Shown piece after piece: positions 44,163-52,679 of a stretch of DNA of 64,000 nucleotides. Location of the stretch: NCBI RefSeq assembly GCF_024978135.1, contig NZ_JANTEZ010000001.1:558001-622000 (forward strand). Reading direction: 5' to 3'. Positions within the stretch are counted from its first letter, which is position 1. Every line of letters begins with the position of its first letter. A program made the translations under genes and the position numbers. The notes under the pieces are model-generated. The model did no database searches. It was not told where the DNA came from and was given only the letters and a program-made list of their open reading frames with translations. The DNA comes from Herbiconiux gentiana (GTDB lineage Bacteria > Actinomycetota > Actinomycetes > Actinomycetales > Microbacteriaceae).

Positions 44163-45197
44163 ATGACGACGACGCCCCCCGGCTGGTACACCGACCCCTC
44201 CGACCCGACGGCGCAGCGCTGGTGGGACGGCACACGCTGGACCGAGTTCACCTCCGCCTGGTCGGCAGCTCCGGTCGGGCCCGTCCCGCCGGTGGCACCG
44301 GTGGCGCCTGCTGGTCCGGTCCGGTCGTCGACCGCTCGACGGTCCTGGAGACCGACGCTCTCGACCTACATCGTCGGGTCGCTGGCAGTGCTCGTCTCGA
44401 TCGTCGGCGCCGGTACGAACGGCATCGGCGGGTTCCTGGTGGGGCTCGCTCTCTTCGGAATCGGTGCCGGTGTCTACGTGCTCGTCACGCGTCGACCCAG
44501 CTTTCTCAACGTGGCACCCACGAGGCGGGCCGGCGGGGCCGCCCTGGGCATCTCGGCCGCGCTGCTCCTGGTGGGCTCGTTGATGGCGCCGCATGCAGCC
44601 CCGGCACCCGACACCGCTGAGGGCGCCGCTGTCTCGCTGCTGACTTCTCCCGAACCGGTCGCCCCCGAAGCCGCCACCCCTCGTCCGACCGTCACGCCGT
44701 CACCCAAGAAGACCGCCGCGCCGACCCCCACCCCCACGCCCACCCCGGTCGTCGGCACCCAGCTCGTCGACGTGTCCGAGCCCATCCCCTTCGCCTCCTC
44801 CAGCTACGACGAGCCCACTCTCGAACTGGGAGCATCCGTGACCGTCACCGCCGGAGTGCCGGGCACGCTCGTGAAGCGGTGGCAGATCACGACCACCGAC
44901 GGGGTCGAGACCAGCCGAAGCCTCGTCTCGGAGACGGTCACTGCGGCGCCCGTGGACGAGCTCATCGCGATCGGCAGCCTTCAGCCCGCCCCGCCCCCCG
45001 CTCCGGAAGCCGCGCCCGCTCCGGAGGGAGGGGGATGCGACCCCAACTACGCCGGTGGCTGCGTCCCCATCGACTCGGATGTCGACTGCCCGGGCGGCAG
45101 CGGCAACGGGCCGTCCTACGCGCCCGGGCCGGTCCAGGTGATCGGGAGCGACATCTACGACCTCGATCGCGACGGCGACGGATGGGCCTGCGACTGA
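44163..45197 (+). CDS. DUF2510 - G5 domain surface protein
   Basis: 344-residue membrane protein. The N-terminal DUF2510 has 'PPGWYTDPSDPTAQRWWDG' at 5-23. About three membrane segments occupy 65-145. A Pro/Thr linker (about 170-205) leads to a G5 domain ('TQLVDVSEPIPFASSSYDEP', 'VPGTLVKRWQITTTDG'). The C-terminal part is an excalibur-type calcium-binding module ending 'IYDLDRDGDGWACD'. G5 domains bind N-acetylglucosamine-containing wall polymers. It looks like a wall-facing adhesion or sensing protein. Start ATG chosen to begin just before DUF2510. Confidence 0.9.
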   Translation: MTTTPPGWYTDPSDPTAQRWWDGTRWTEFTSAWSAAPVGPVPPVAPVAPAGPVRSSTARRSWRPTLSTYIVGSLAVLVSIVGAGTNGIGGFLVGLALFGIGAGVYVLVTRRPSFLNVAPTRRAGGAALGISAALLLVGSLMAPHAAPAPDTAEGAAVSLLTSPEPVAPEAATPRPTVTPSPKKTAAPTPTPTPTPVVGTQLVDVSEPIPFASSSYDEPTLELGASVTVTAGVPGTLVKRWQITTTDGVETSRSLVSETVTAAPVDELIAIGSLQPAPPPAPEAAPAPEGGGCDPNYAGGCVPIDSDVDCPGGSGNGPSYAPGPVQVIGSDIYDLDRDGDGWACD

Positions 45198-45395
45198 TCT
45201 TCCGCCTCGTGGTGGTGCCGGTGCCGCCTCATTGTGGCGCCGGACCGCCACTGGTAGTGCCGGGAGCGCTCCCTGATGACGCCGGGTCCTCCTTCCTTCT
45301 GGTGCCCGGGCCCCGGCCGTGGTTGCCTGGGGGCAGGCCCTCAGCCGCGAGCGCACCGAGACGACGGATGCGCAGCCACACCCGAAGGACGCCGC

Positions 45396-46865
45396 ATGCC
45401 CGACTCGACCCGCACCCCTGCCGCAGCCGATCCCGGTGAGGCGACCACCCCATCCGGAATCGCACCCGGCGACACGTTCGACGTCGCCGTGATCGGCGCC
45501 GGGCCCGCCGGCACCGCCGCCGCCCTGCGCGCCGCCGAGCTCGGGGCCCGGGTGGTCGTGCTCGAGGCCGGCCGGGTCGGCGGCACCTGCGTCAACACGG
45601 GCTGCGTACCGACCCGCGTGCTCGCGAAGACCGCCCGCCTGATGCGCGACGCGCGGCACTCCGACGACTACGGCATCCAGCTCGGCGCGCCCCGCATCGA
45701 CTGGGCGGCGACCGTCGCGAACGTGCACGCCCGCGTCGACCGGGTGCGCGACATCAAGCGGGAGGCCGAGCGCTTCGCCGAGGCGGGCATCACCCTCGTG
45801 CAGGAGGGACGCGCGCGCTTCGAGGACGAGACCACGCTGGTGCTCGACAGCAGGCGGCGGGTGCGCGCCGCGTCCGTGCTGATCTGCGTCGGCGGGCACT
45901 CGCGCCGGCTGCCGATCCCGGGTGCCGAACTCGCCACCGTGCCCGAGGACGTGCTGCACCTGCCCGAGCTGCCCCGCCGCGTCGCGGTGATCGGTGCGGG
46001 AAACACCGGAGCCCAGCTGGTGACGGTGTTCAGCTCGTTCGGATCGGAGGTCACGCTGCTCGACGTCGCGCCGCGCGTGCTGATGGCGTCGGATGCGGCG
46101 ATCGCGTCGGTCGTCTCCGCCGCGTTCACCCGCCAGGGCGTCGAGGTGCACACCGGCATCGAGACCGTCGAGCGGCTGACCCGTTCCCCATCGGGTGTCA
46201 CGGTGTCGTGGCGCGCAGCCGGTGCCGCGACGTCGAAGACCGTCGACGCTGTGATCATGGCCACCGGATGGCCCGCCGACGTCGACGACTTGGGTCTCGA
46301 GAAGGCGGGCGTCGAGGTCGTGCGCTCGGCGATCCCGGCCGACCGGTACTTCCGCACCGCCGTGCCCCACATCTTCGCCGTCGGTGACGCGAACGGGCGT
46401 GACATGCTCGTGCAGGCGGCGCAGTTCGAGGGCGAGGCGGCGGCCGAGAACGCGGTGCTCGGCGTGAACCGCCGCACCCCGCAGCACCTGCTGCCGGCGG
46501 GAGGGTTCACCGACCCCGACTACGCGGGCGTCGGGCTCACGGAGGTCGAGGCACGCGAGCGCGACCCGCAGTGCGTCGTCGCGACGGTGCCGTTCGGCGA
46601 TGTCGACCGAGCGGTGATCGACGACCGCGAGACGGGGTTCCTGAAGCTGATCGCCGACCGTCGGCGCGAGCTCATCCTCGGCGCGCACGCCGTGGGCGAG
46701 AACGCGATCGAGGTGGTGCAGTCGGTGACCACGGCGATGGCGGCCGGGGTCGACGTCTCGACGCTGGCGAACGTGCGATTCGCGTACCCCACCTACAGCG
46801 CGGTCATCGGGCTGGCGGCGAGGGCTCTGCTGGCGGAGTCGCCGCGGCCGACCGAGCTGGATTGA
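45396..46865 (+). CDS. Pyridine nucleotide-disulfide oxidoreductase family protein
   Basis: 489-residue FAD/NAD(P) oxidoreductase of the lipoamide dehydrogenase/mercuric reductase/transhydrogenase group. FAD motif 'DVAVIGAGPAGTAAALRAAE', redox disulfide 'GGTCVNTGCVPT', NAD(P) loop 'VAVIGAGNTGAQLVTVFSSF' and 'HIFAVGDANGRDM' are intact. At the C-terminal dimer interface the usual H-P-T-x-S-E is 'AYPTYSAVIG': His and Glu are lost, so it is not a lipoamide dehydrogenase. The Tyr-Pro-Thr form is nearer to transhydrogenase-type members. Substrate unknown. Confidence 0.9.
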   Translation: MPDSTRTPAAADPGEATTPSGIAPGDTFDVAVIGAGPAGTAAALRAAELGARVVVLEAGRVGGTCVNTGCVPTRVLAKTARLMRDARHSDDYGIQLGAPRIDWAATVANVHARVDRVRDIKREAERFAEAGITLVQEGRARFEDETTLVLDSRRRVRAASVLICVGGHSRRLPIPGAELATVPEDVLHLPELPRRVAVIGAGNTGAQLVTVFSSFGSEVTLLDVAPRVLMASDAAIASVVSAAFTRQGVEVHTGIETVERLTRSPSGVTVSWRAAGAATSKTVDAVIMATGWPADVDDLGLEKAGVEVVRSAIPADRYFRTAVPHIFAVGDANGRDMLVQAAQFEGEAAAENAVLGVNRRTPQHLLPAGGFTDPDYAGVGLTEVEARERDPQCVVATVPFGDVDRAVIDDRETGFLKLIADRRRELILGAHAVGENAIEVVQSVTTAMAAGVDVSTLANVRFAYPTYSAVIGLAARALLAESPRPTELD

Positions 46866-46879
46866 GTACGAAGTACTCA
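46863..46879. promoter_or_regulatory. Palindromic element upstream of first CWB2 gene
   Basis: TGAGTAC-GAA-GTACTCA, perfect 7-bp arms with a 3-base centre, followed by TAAC. A similar element (16 of 21 bases) lies upstream of the second CWB2 gene. It overlaps the stop of the flavoprotein gene. Confidence 0.5.
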
Positions 46880-46948
46880 TAACTCCCCCGGTCGCTCCAC
46901 CGACAGAGTCGTTTCTCTACCCAGACTCGACCGAAAGCGACCCGCCCC

Positions 46949-48259
46949 ATGCCCGTGCTCTCCTCCTCGTCCCGCCGCCTGACGCTCGGCGCCCTCGCCA
47001 CGGCCGCCGTCCTCGGCGCCGCGCTCCTCCCCGCCGTCGCCACCTCGGCCTCCGCGGCGATCCCGTCGCCGACCTGCCACCATAGCCGCGCGGTGGCCGG
47101 CTTCCCGATCACCTCGCAAGACCTGGTCGCCCCGGTCACAGCGCCGGCCACACTGAAGGCGATGATTGACGGAACGCTCCCGGACGGTGTGACGCTCTAC
47201 AGCGACTCGCAGCGCGCCTACCTGCACGGCACTCCCACCAAAGCCTCGACGGCGCAGTACGCCATCACGATCGCGATCACCGAAGGCGGCAAGACCACCA
47301 CTGGCTCCGTCGAATGCGGGCTGACCGTCAGCCCCGCCCCCACCGTCTCGCGCATCGCAGGCAAAGACCGGTTCGAACAGAGCGCCCTCCTCTCCAAGGC
47401 GACCTTCAGCACGGCCGAGACCGTCTACCTGGCAAGCGGCGAGAAGTTTCCGGATGCGCTGAGCGCCTCGTCTGTCGCGGCCGAGCATTCCGCCCCACTG
47501 CTCCTCACCACTACCGCGCGGGTCACTGACGAGGTCGTGGCCGAGCTGAAGCGTCTGACTCCGAAGAACGTCGTGGTCGTCGGCGGCCCTCTGGCCGTCG
47601 CGCCGGCCGTCGTCGATCAGGTGAAGGCGGCCCTCGGCACGACCAGCACGGTCACTCGCATCGGCGGCGCCGACCGCTTCGAGGTCTCTCGCAACCTGAT
47701 CGGAGACCACACCTTCGGCATCCCGGCCTCCGACGACGTCTACATCGCGACGGGAACCAACTTCCCCGACGCCCTCGGCGCGTCGCCGGTGGCCGCGCTC
47801 ATCGACGCCCCGGTGCTACTCGTGAACGGCGGCGCGACGAGCCTCAGCGCGCCCGAGAAGGCGACCCTCTCCGCCCTCGGTGCGAAGTCCACCTCCATCG
47901 TCGGTGGCCCGGCCGCCGTCGGCACGGCCATCGAGTCCGACCTGGCGAAGTACTACGTCATGACCCGTGTGAGCGGCGAAGACCGCTTCGAGGTCAACGC
48001 CCGTCTGAACGACTCCGCCTTCACGAAGACCGTCGACACGCTGTACCTGGCCAGCGGCAGCAACTTCCCCGACGCCCTCAGCGGTGGCGCCGCCGCGGGC
48101 ACTCAGGGCAACCCGCTCGCCATCACCGAGAAGAACTGCATCTCGGGCCCGATCGGGTTCAGCATCGGGCGACTTGCTCCGGCGAAGATCGTGATCCTCG
48201 GCGGCACGGCGAGCCTCGGCACGGCCATCGACTCCCTGACGCTCTGCCCCACCGAGTAG
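46949..48259 (+). CDS. Cell-wall-binding repeat 2 (CWB2) protein with Ig-like domain
   Basis: 436-residue secreted protein. A signal peptide (about 1-35, cleavage after 'TSASA') is followed by a putative Ig-like (He_PIG) domain (about 40-125, 'GTLPDGVTLY ... LHGTPT'). Three CWB2 repeats follow, each with 'RIAGKDRFE', 'VYLASGEKFPDALSA' and 'VVVVGGPLAV'-like signatures. CWB2 triplets dock proteins onto wall polymers without covalent attachment. No catalytic domain is present, so the cargo is the Ig-like part alone. It is the first of three CWB2 genes within 9 kb. Confidence 0.93.
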   Translation: MPVLSSSSRRLTLGALATAAVLGAALLPAVATSASAAIPSPTCHHSRAVAGFPITSQDLVAPVTAPATLKAMIDGTLPDGVTLYSDSQRAYLHGTPTKASTAQYAITIAITEGGKTTTGSVECGLTVSPAPTVSRIAGKDRFEQSALLSKATFSTAETVYLASGEKFPDALSASSVAAEHSAPLLLTTTARVTDEVVAELKRLTPKNVVVVGGPLAVAPAVVDQVKAALGTTSTVTRIGGADRFEVSRNLIGDHTFGIPASDDVYIATGTNFPDALGASPVAALIDAPVLLVNGGATSLSAPEKATLSALGAKSTSIVGGPAAVGTAIESDLAKYYVMTRVSGEDRFEVNARLNDSAFTKTVDTLYLASGSNFPDALSGGAAAGTQGNPLAITEKNCISGPIGFSIGRLAPAKIVILGGTASLGTAIDSLTLCPTE

Positions 48260-48280
48260 CCGTCTCGTCCTAGCGACCGC

Positions 48281-48307
48281 GGCGGGGCTTCTTGCAGAGG
48301 CTCCGCC
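48281..48307. terminator. Possible hairpin between convergent genes
   Basis: GGCGGGGCT and GGCTCCGCC pair over nine positions (two G-U) around a 9-base loop, 22 bases after the CWB2 stop and just beyond the end of the SulP gene. There is no T-run. Confidence 0.4.
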
Positions 48308-48350
48308 GTGCTCGCTCCTCCAAGTGTGGCGCAGGGCTGAGGCGGACCCG

Positions 48351-48470
48351 TCAGCGCAGCAGACCGGTGAGCTTTCCGTGGAACAGCGAACTGCGATCGT
48401 CGAGGCCCACGATCTGCGCCTCAATGCCGTGCTGGCGGTACTTCGTCACCACGGCGTCGAGGGCGGACAC
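48351..48470 (-). pseudogene. Out-of-frame C-terminal STAS segment of SulP gene
   Basis: In another frame than the main SulP frame, this stretch reads 'SALDAVVTKYRQHGIEAQIV' then 'LDDRSSLFHGKLTGLLR' to a stop at 48351, an intact STAS-domain C-terminus. It continues the SulP protein if one base is removed or two are added near 48464-48473. So the transporter gene carries a frameshift, or the sequence has an error there. Confidence 0.8.
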
Positions 48471-49905
48471 TCGAGGCGTCCCAGATCTGCGAGCCGCTGA
48501 AGTCGATCACGACCTGCGGAGGGTCGATCGCGTAGGAGAAATGCTCGACGAGATCGTTCGAGCTCCCGAAGAACAGCGGGCCTCGCACCAGGTACCGAAC
48601 GCCCGTCGACCCGTCTTCCGCCGCCCCGGCCGCAGCCCGCGCATCCGTCGATGAAGCAGCAGGAACCACGACCCGCGTCACCGTGATCACGTGCGCCACC
48701 CGCCGCGCGAACAGCACCATCGCCAGCACCACCCCCACGAGCACCCCGATCGCGAGGTTCCCCGTCGCCACCACGACCGCCACCGTCACGGCCATCACGA
48801 GCGTCTCGGGCACGGGCATCCGCCGCAGGGTCGACGGCCGCACACTGTGCCTGTCGACGGTCGTCACGGCCACGATCATCATCACCGCGGCGAGCGCCAC
48901 CATCGGGATCTGCGCCATCACGTCGCTCAACAGCGTCACCAGCGCCAGCAGCACGAGCCCCGCCACGAACGTCGAGATGCGCGTGCGGGCCCGCGCCATC
49001 TTCACGTTGACGACGGTCTGGCCGATCATCGCGCATCCGGCGATGCCCCCGTAGAAGCCGGCGAGGATGTTCGCCACCCCCAGCGCCCACGACTCGCGAT
49101 TCTTCTGCGACCGGGTCTCGGTGAGGTCGTCGACGAGCTTCGCGGTCAGGAGCGTCTCCATCAGACCCACGAAGGCCACGCTCAGCGCGGTCGGCCAGAT
49201 CAGCGCGAGGGTCGAGAGGTCGAGCGGCGCGAGGAACGGCGTCAGTCCAGGAAGCGAACCCCCGATCGCCCCCTCGTCGCCCACGTTCGGCACCCCGAGA
49301 TGCGCGATCATCACGATCGCGGTCACCACGACGATCGCTACCAGCGGCGCCGGCACCGCCTTCGTGAACCGCGGCAGCACCAGGATGATCGCGACCGTCA
49401 GCGCGAACAGCGGGTACACCAGCCACGGCACGTCGATCAGATGCGGTACCTGCGCCACAAAGATCAGGATGCCCAGCGCGTTCACGAACCCCACCATCAC
49501 GCTGCGCGGGATGAACCGCGCGAGTCGCGCCAGCCCCAGCGCGCCGAACGCGATCTGCACCAGCCCGGCCAGGATGACCGTCGGCAGCAGGTACTCCACG
49601 CCGTGGTCCTTGACGAGCGGCGCCACGACGAGCGCCACCGACCCGGCCGCGGCCGTGACCATCGCGGGCCGCCCGCCGAGCACCGACATACTCAGCGCCA
49701 GCACCACTGATGCGACAAGACTCACCTTCGGGTCGACCCCGGCGATCACCGAGAACGAGATCACCTCGGGGATGAGCGCGAGCGTCGTGACGATCCCCGC
49801 GAGCACCTCCCGGCTGAGCAGCACCGGGCTGCGGAACGCCGCCCGCGTCGTGATCTCCTGCTGTGGTGCTGTGCTGTCTGCGAGCGCGATCGTAGGTCCC
49901 CTCAT
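48421..49905 (-). CDS. SulP family anion transporter, frameshifted in the STAS domain
   Basis: As read, 494 residues. The membrane part is complete: 'REVLAGIVTTLALIPEVISF' at the N-terminus, 'GGRPAMVTAAAGSVALVVAP', 'GFVNALGILIFVAQVPHL' and 'FYGGIAGCAMIGQTVVNVKM', giving 12 or so membrane segments of a SulP (SLC26-like) sulfate/bicarbonate transporter. The C-terminal STAS domain is intact up to 'VVIDFSGSQIWDASSV', then runs into a foreign tail after a frameshift; the true tail lies in another frame down to 48351. The start ATG 49905 gives the family N-terminus. Transport may survive without the STAS end, but regulation would be affected. Confidence 0.85.
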   Translation of the reverse strand: MRGPTIALADSTAPQQEITTRAAFRSPVLLSREVLAGIVTTLALIPEVISFSVIAGVDPKVSLVASVVLALSMSVLGGRPAMVTAAAGSVALVVAPLVKDHGVEYLLPTVILAGLVQIAFGALGLARLARFIPRSVMVGFVNALGILIFVAQVPHLIDVPWLVYPLFALTVAIILVLPRFTKAVPAPLVAIVVVTAIVMIAHLGVPNVGDEGAIGGSLPGLTPFLAPLDLSTLALIWPTALSVAFVGLMETLLTAKLVDDLTETRSQKNRESWALGVANILAGFYGGIAGCAMIGQTVVNVKMARARTRISTFVAGLVLLALVTLLSDVMAQIPMVALAAVMMIVAVTTVDRHSVRPSTLRRMPVPETLVMAVTVAVVVATGNLAIGVLVGVVLAMVLFARRVAHVITVTRVVVPAASSTDARAAAGAAEDGSTGVRYLVRGPLFFGSSNDLVEHFSYAIDPPQVVIDFSGSQIWDASSVRPRRRGDEVPPARH

Positions 49906-50041
49906 CCGCTGAGCGGACCGGGTCGGAGCCGCGCCCGTCAATGCTACGCACTCGATCCCCGGCCTCCTGACGTCGAGCCCCCTGAGCGAACGGCCAGCGG
50001 ATGCTCGCCCCGCCCGCCCCGCGGCGCTACGGTCGACCCAT

Positions 50042-50218
50042 GCCGAGCGGTGGCAGTGGCTCGACCGCGCGGCGGACACGGTCTCGGTCACCCACCCGCT
50101 CCACGGCGGCCACTTCGCGCCCGTGGAGCAGCCGGCCTTCTACGCCGCCGAACTCCGCGCCTTCTTCCGCCCCTTCTGCGGTCGTGAGCTGCAGAGCGCG
50201 CGTTCGGCCGGTGAGTAG
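50042..50218 (+). pseudogene. Epoxide hydrolase / alpha-beta hydrolase C-terminal remnant
   Basis: This frame reads 'WQWLDRAADTVSVTHPLHGG' and 'HFAPVEQPAFYAAELRAFF' to a TAG stop. The G-G-H-F-x-x-x-E-x-P pattern with its catalytic histidine is the C-terminus of epoxide-hydrolase-type alpha/beta hydrolases. There is no start codon, and the rest of the roughly 300-residue enzyme is absent upstream, where the SulP gene starts divergently. A decayed gene fragment. Confidence 0.65.
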
Positions 50219-50228
50219 AAATTGCTCA
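50212..50228. promoter_or_regulatory. Palindrome-like element upstream of second CWB2 gene
   Basis: TGAGTAG-AAA-TTGCTCA followed by TAAC. It matches the element at 46863-46879 in 16 of 21 positions with the same distance between arms. It overlaps the last codons of the hydrolase remnant and lies 65 bases before the CWB2 ATG. Confidence 0.5.
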
Positions 50229-50292
50229 TAACAGACCTCGCTGTTCGACTGCCATCGTCGTGTTCTCGCCACTACGAAGAGGATTCTCAACC

Positions 50293-51603
50293 ATGGCATC
50301 TGTCATCCATCGTCCGTCCGCGCGCGTCGGCACCGTCGCGCTCGCCATCCTGACCGGAGCGACCCTGCTACCGGCAGTCGCGACGTCGGCCTCGGCGGAG
50401 GCCCTCGCGCCGACTCTCGTCTGTCCCCCCGCAAAAGCCGCAGTAGCGCTGCCCCTCGGCTTCTCGTTCCTCTCCAGCGATGTCGTCGCACCGGCAACGG
50501 CGACCGTCACCATCGGCGGTTCGCTTCCCGACGGGTTGAAGCCGTATCTCGACGGCACGCGTCCGTTCGCGACGGGCACGCCCACTCGCGCTCAGACCTC
50601 GACCTTCTCCGTCGACTCGGTCATCCGAGCCGCCGACGGCACGACGACGAAGGCCCATGTCGACTGCACCATGACGGTTCAGGCCACCCCGCCCGTAGAG
50701 CGCATCGGCGGGCGCGACCGATACGACCAAGGCGTGTTGGTCTCGAAGGCTACCTTCGACAAGGCGAACATCGTCTATCTCGCAAGTGGGGAGAATTTCG
50801 CAGACGCCCTCAGCACGGCGGCGGTGGCGGCCCACCACGATTCACCACTTCTCCTTACGCCCAAGGCCCACGTCCCCGCCGACGTCACCGCTGAGATCGC
50901 TCGACTCGGTTCGAGTGATGTCGTGGTGGTGGGTGGCCCTAATGCCGTCAGCCCCGCCGTGGTGGATGAGCTGAAGGCAGCTCTTCCCGGAGTCACCGTC
51001 ACTCGCATCGGCGGCGCCGACCGCTACGAGGTCTCCCGGGCCGTCATCGACAATGCAAAGTTCGGTATCGACTCCGCCGAGAGCATCTACATCGCGACCG
51101 GTTCCAACTTCCCCGACGCCCTGAGCGCATCTCCGGCCGCGGCGAAGGGGCACTCCCCCGTTCTGCTCGTCGACGGGGCCCGAACCGCGTTGAGCGTGGC
51201 CGAGCATTCCACCATCAGCGGGCTCGGCGCGAAGACGGCTCACATCGTGGGCGGCACAATCGCTGTCTCCACCGGACTGCAGCACGACCTGGAGAAGACG
51301 TACACGACGGTTCGATACAGCGGTGCTGACCGGTTCGCGGTCAACGCCAGGATCAACGACGCGATCTTCACCAAGGCCGAGCGCGCCTACATCGCCAGCG
51401 GCGCGAACTACCCCGACGCGCTGACCGGCGCCGTCGCGGCGGGCCTCGCCGCCAGCCCGGTCTACCTCACCCCGCCGAGCTGCCTCTACGGAGACGCCGC
51501 CTTCGACATGGGATCGCGGATCCCCGAGAAGATCGTCGTGCTCGGTGGCACTGCGGCCTTGAGCGACAACGTCGCCAAGCTGGGGATGTGCCCCTTCGAG
51601 TGA
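50293..51603 (+). CDS. Cell-wall-binding repeat 2 (CWB2) protein with Ig-like domain
   Basis: 436-residue secreted protein, the same length and layout as the 46949 gene: signal peptide to about residue 36 ('AILTGATLLPAVATSASA'), an Ig-like (He_PIG) domain about 45-130 ('GSLPDGLKPY ... ATGTPT'), then three CWB2 repeats ('RIGGRDRYDQGVLVS', 'YIATGSNFPDALSASPAA', 'YIASGANYPDALTGAVAA'). The two are clear paralogs. Codon use here is slightly less GC-rich than in its neighbours. ATG 50293 was chosen to begin at the signal peptide; an in-frame ATG lies 11 codons upstream. A hairpin terminator follows. Confidence 0.93.
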   Translation: MASVIHRPSARVGTVALAILTGATLLPAVATSASAEALAPTLVCPPAKAAVALPLGFSFLSSDVVAPATATVTIGGSLPDGLKPYLDGTRPFATGTPTRAQTSTFSVDSVIRAADGTTTKAHVDCTMTVQATPPVERIGGRDRYDQGVLVSKATFDKANIVYLASGENFADALSTAAVAAHHDSPLLLTPKAHVPADVTAEIARLGSSDVVVVGGPNAVSPAVVDELKAALPGVTVTRIGGADRYEVSRAVIDNAKFGIDSAESIYIATGSNFPDALSASPAAAKGHSPVLLVDGARTALSVAEHSTISGLGAKTAHIVGGTIAVSTGLQHDLEKTYTTVRYSGADRFAVNARINDAIFTKAERAYIASGANYPDALTGAVAAGLAASPVYLTPPSCLYGDAAFDMGSRIPEKIVVLGGTAALSDNVAKLGMCPFE

Positions 51604-51626
51604 TGACGTGATGACCTGATGACGGA

Positions 51627-51657
51627 GGGTGCGATCGGAGACGGTCGCACCCTTTGT
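51627..51657 (+). terminator. Rho-independent terminator after second CWB2 gene
   Basis: GGGTGCGA (51627-51634) pairs with TCGCACCC (51645-51652), extended by two inner pairs, then TTTGT. It starts 24 bases after the stop codon. Confidence 0.8.
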
Positions 51658-51716
51658 CGGTTCCGGCGGTGGCATCGATAAATTGGGAAAAGCTGCGCGG
51701 AGGATGGGGCAACCGC

Positions 51717-52601
51717 TCAGGAGCGCGCAGCGAGTACCGCCGGGTCCGGATCGTCCCAGCGCTCGGCCGATTGCAGCACCCAGAAGACCACGAAGAGCGC
51801 CAGGGCGATCGATTCGCCCATGAGAACCGGCGGCGGCGCCGTGTCGTCGGCGTGGCCCGTGAGCACCGCGGCCACCGTCAGCGCCAGATCGAGCACGAGC
51901 GCGGCGGCCAGCACCCCGTAGCTCCGGCGCAGCCAGCGAGCGGGCGGCCGGCGGTGCGCCGTCGGCTGAGCGGGTAGGGCGCCTGACCTCGACGGCGGAG
52001 CAACCGCGTTCACCACGGCGACCGCTGCCACCAGCCCGAAGAACACCACCGCCGCCGCGAGGTGCGCACCGGCGAGGAACGCGTCGGGAGCGAGCGTCCA
52101 CCAGGCCGCCACGATCGCGAGCACCCCAGCCGCGACACCGGCCGACGGCAGCGCACCACGCCCCGCACCGCTCGCCGCAGCGAGCGCCACCACGACCCCC
52201 ACCGCGAGCGCACCGGCGATGAGGTACACCGCGACCCCCACCTGCACGTCGGGCAGCACGTCGGCGGGCACACAGCGCGAGCCGGATGCGCACTCCACCG
52301 CCACCCCGGGCACCGCTCCCGCGCCCACCGGCGTCGGCACCAGCGCGATCACGGGCGCCACCACCGCCGCGGCGTCGAGCAGCGCCCGCTGCGCGCCCCG
52401 CCCCGACAGCACCAGGATCGCGACCGACGCCGCGAGCAGCGCCCCCACCAGCACGTTGCGCGCGGGCGTGTAGTAGTACGCACTGATCGAGCCCAGCACC
52501 CCGGTGCGGAACGAGGTCACGATCACCGCGATGCCGATCAGCAGCACGGTGCCGCCGATGGCGATCCGCCCGTTCCGATAGGTCCGCTCCAGCGCCGTCA
52601 C
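51717..52601 (-). CDS. Multi-pass membrane protein of unknown function
   Basis: 294-residue protein with seven to eight hydrophobic segments, beginning 'IAIGGTVLLIGIAVIVTSF' and followed by 'SISAYYYTPARNVLVGALLA', a pattern found in actinobacterial DUF998-like membrane proteins. A long periplasmic-type loop with two cysteines ('VECASGSRCVPADVLP') lies near 110. GTG 52601 is preceded by TAGGGT at seven bases (52609-52614), supporting it as the start. Function unknown. Confidence 0.8.
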   Translation of the reverse strand: MTALERTYRNGRIAIGGTVLLIGIAVIVTSFRTGVLGSISAYYYTPARNVLVGALLAASVAILVLSGRGAQRALLDAAAVVAPVIALVPTPVGAGAVPGVAVECASGSRCVPADVLPDVQVGVAVYLIAGALAVGVVVALAAASGAGRGALPSAGVAAGVLAIVAAWWTLAPDAFLAGAHLAAAVVFFGLVAAVAVVNAVAPPSRSGALPAQPTAHRRPPARWLRRSYGVLAAALVLDLALTVAAVLTGHADDTAPPPVLMGESIALALFVVFWVLQSAERWDDPDPAVLAARS

Positions 52602-52679
52602 GGCCCCGACCCTACCCGTGCCCACCGACACCGGACGGAGCCCGCGTCCGCGCACCGCCCCGGCCGGCGAACCGAAGGG

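Noticed and set aside
50001-50231. A 76-codon Arg/Ser/Pro-rich frame
   Set aside because: Its composition is that of a shadow frame; the other frame over the same bases gives a recognisable hydrolase C-terminus instead.
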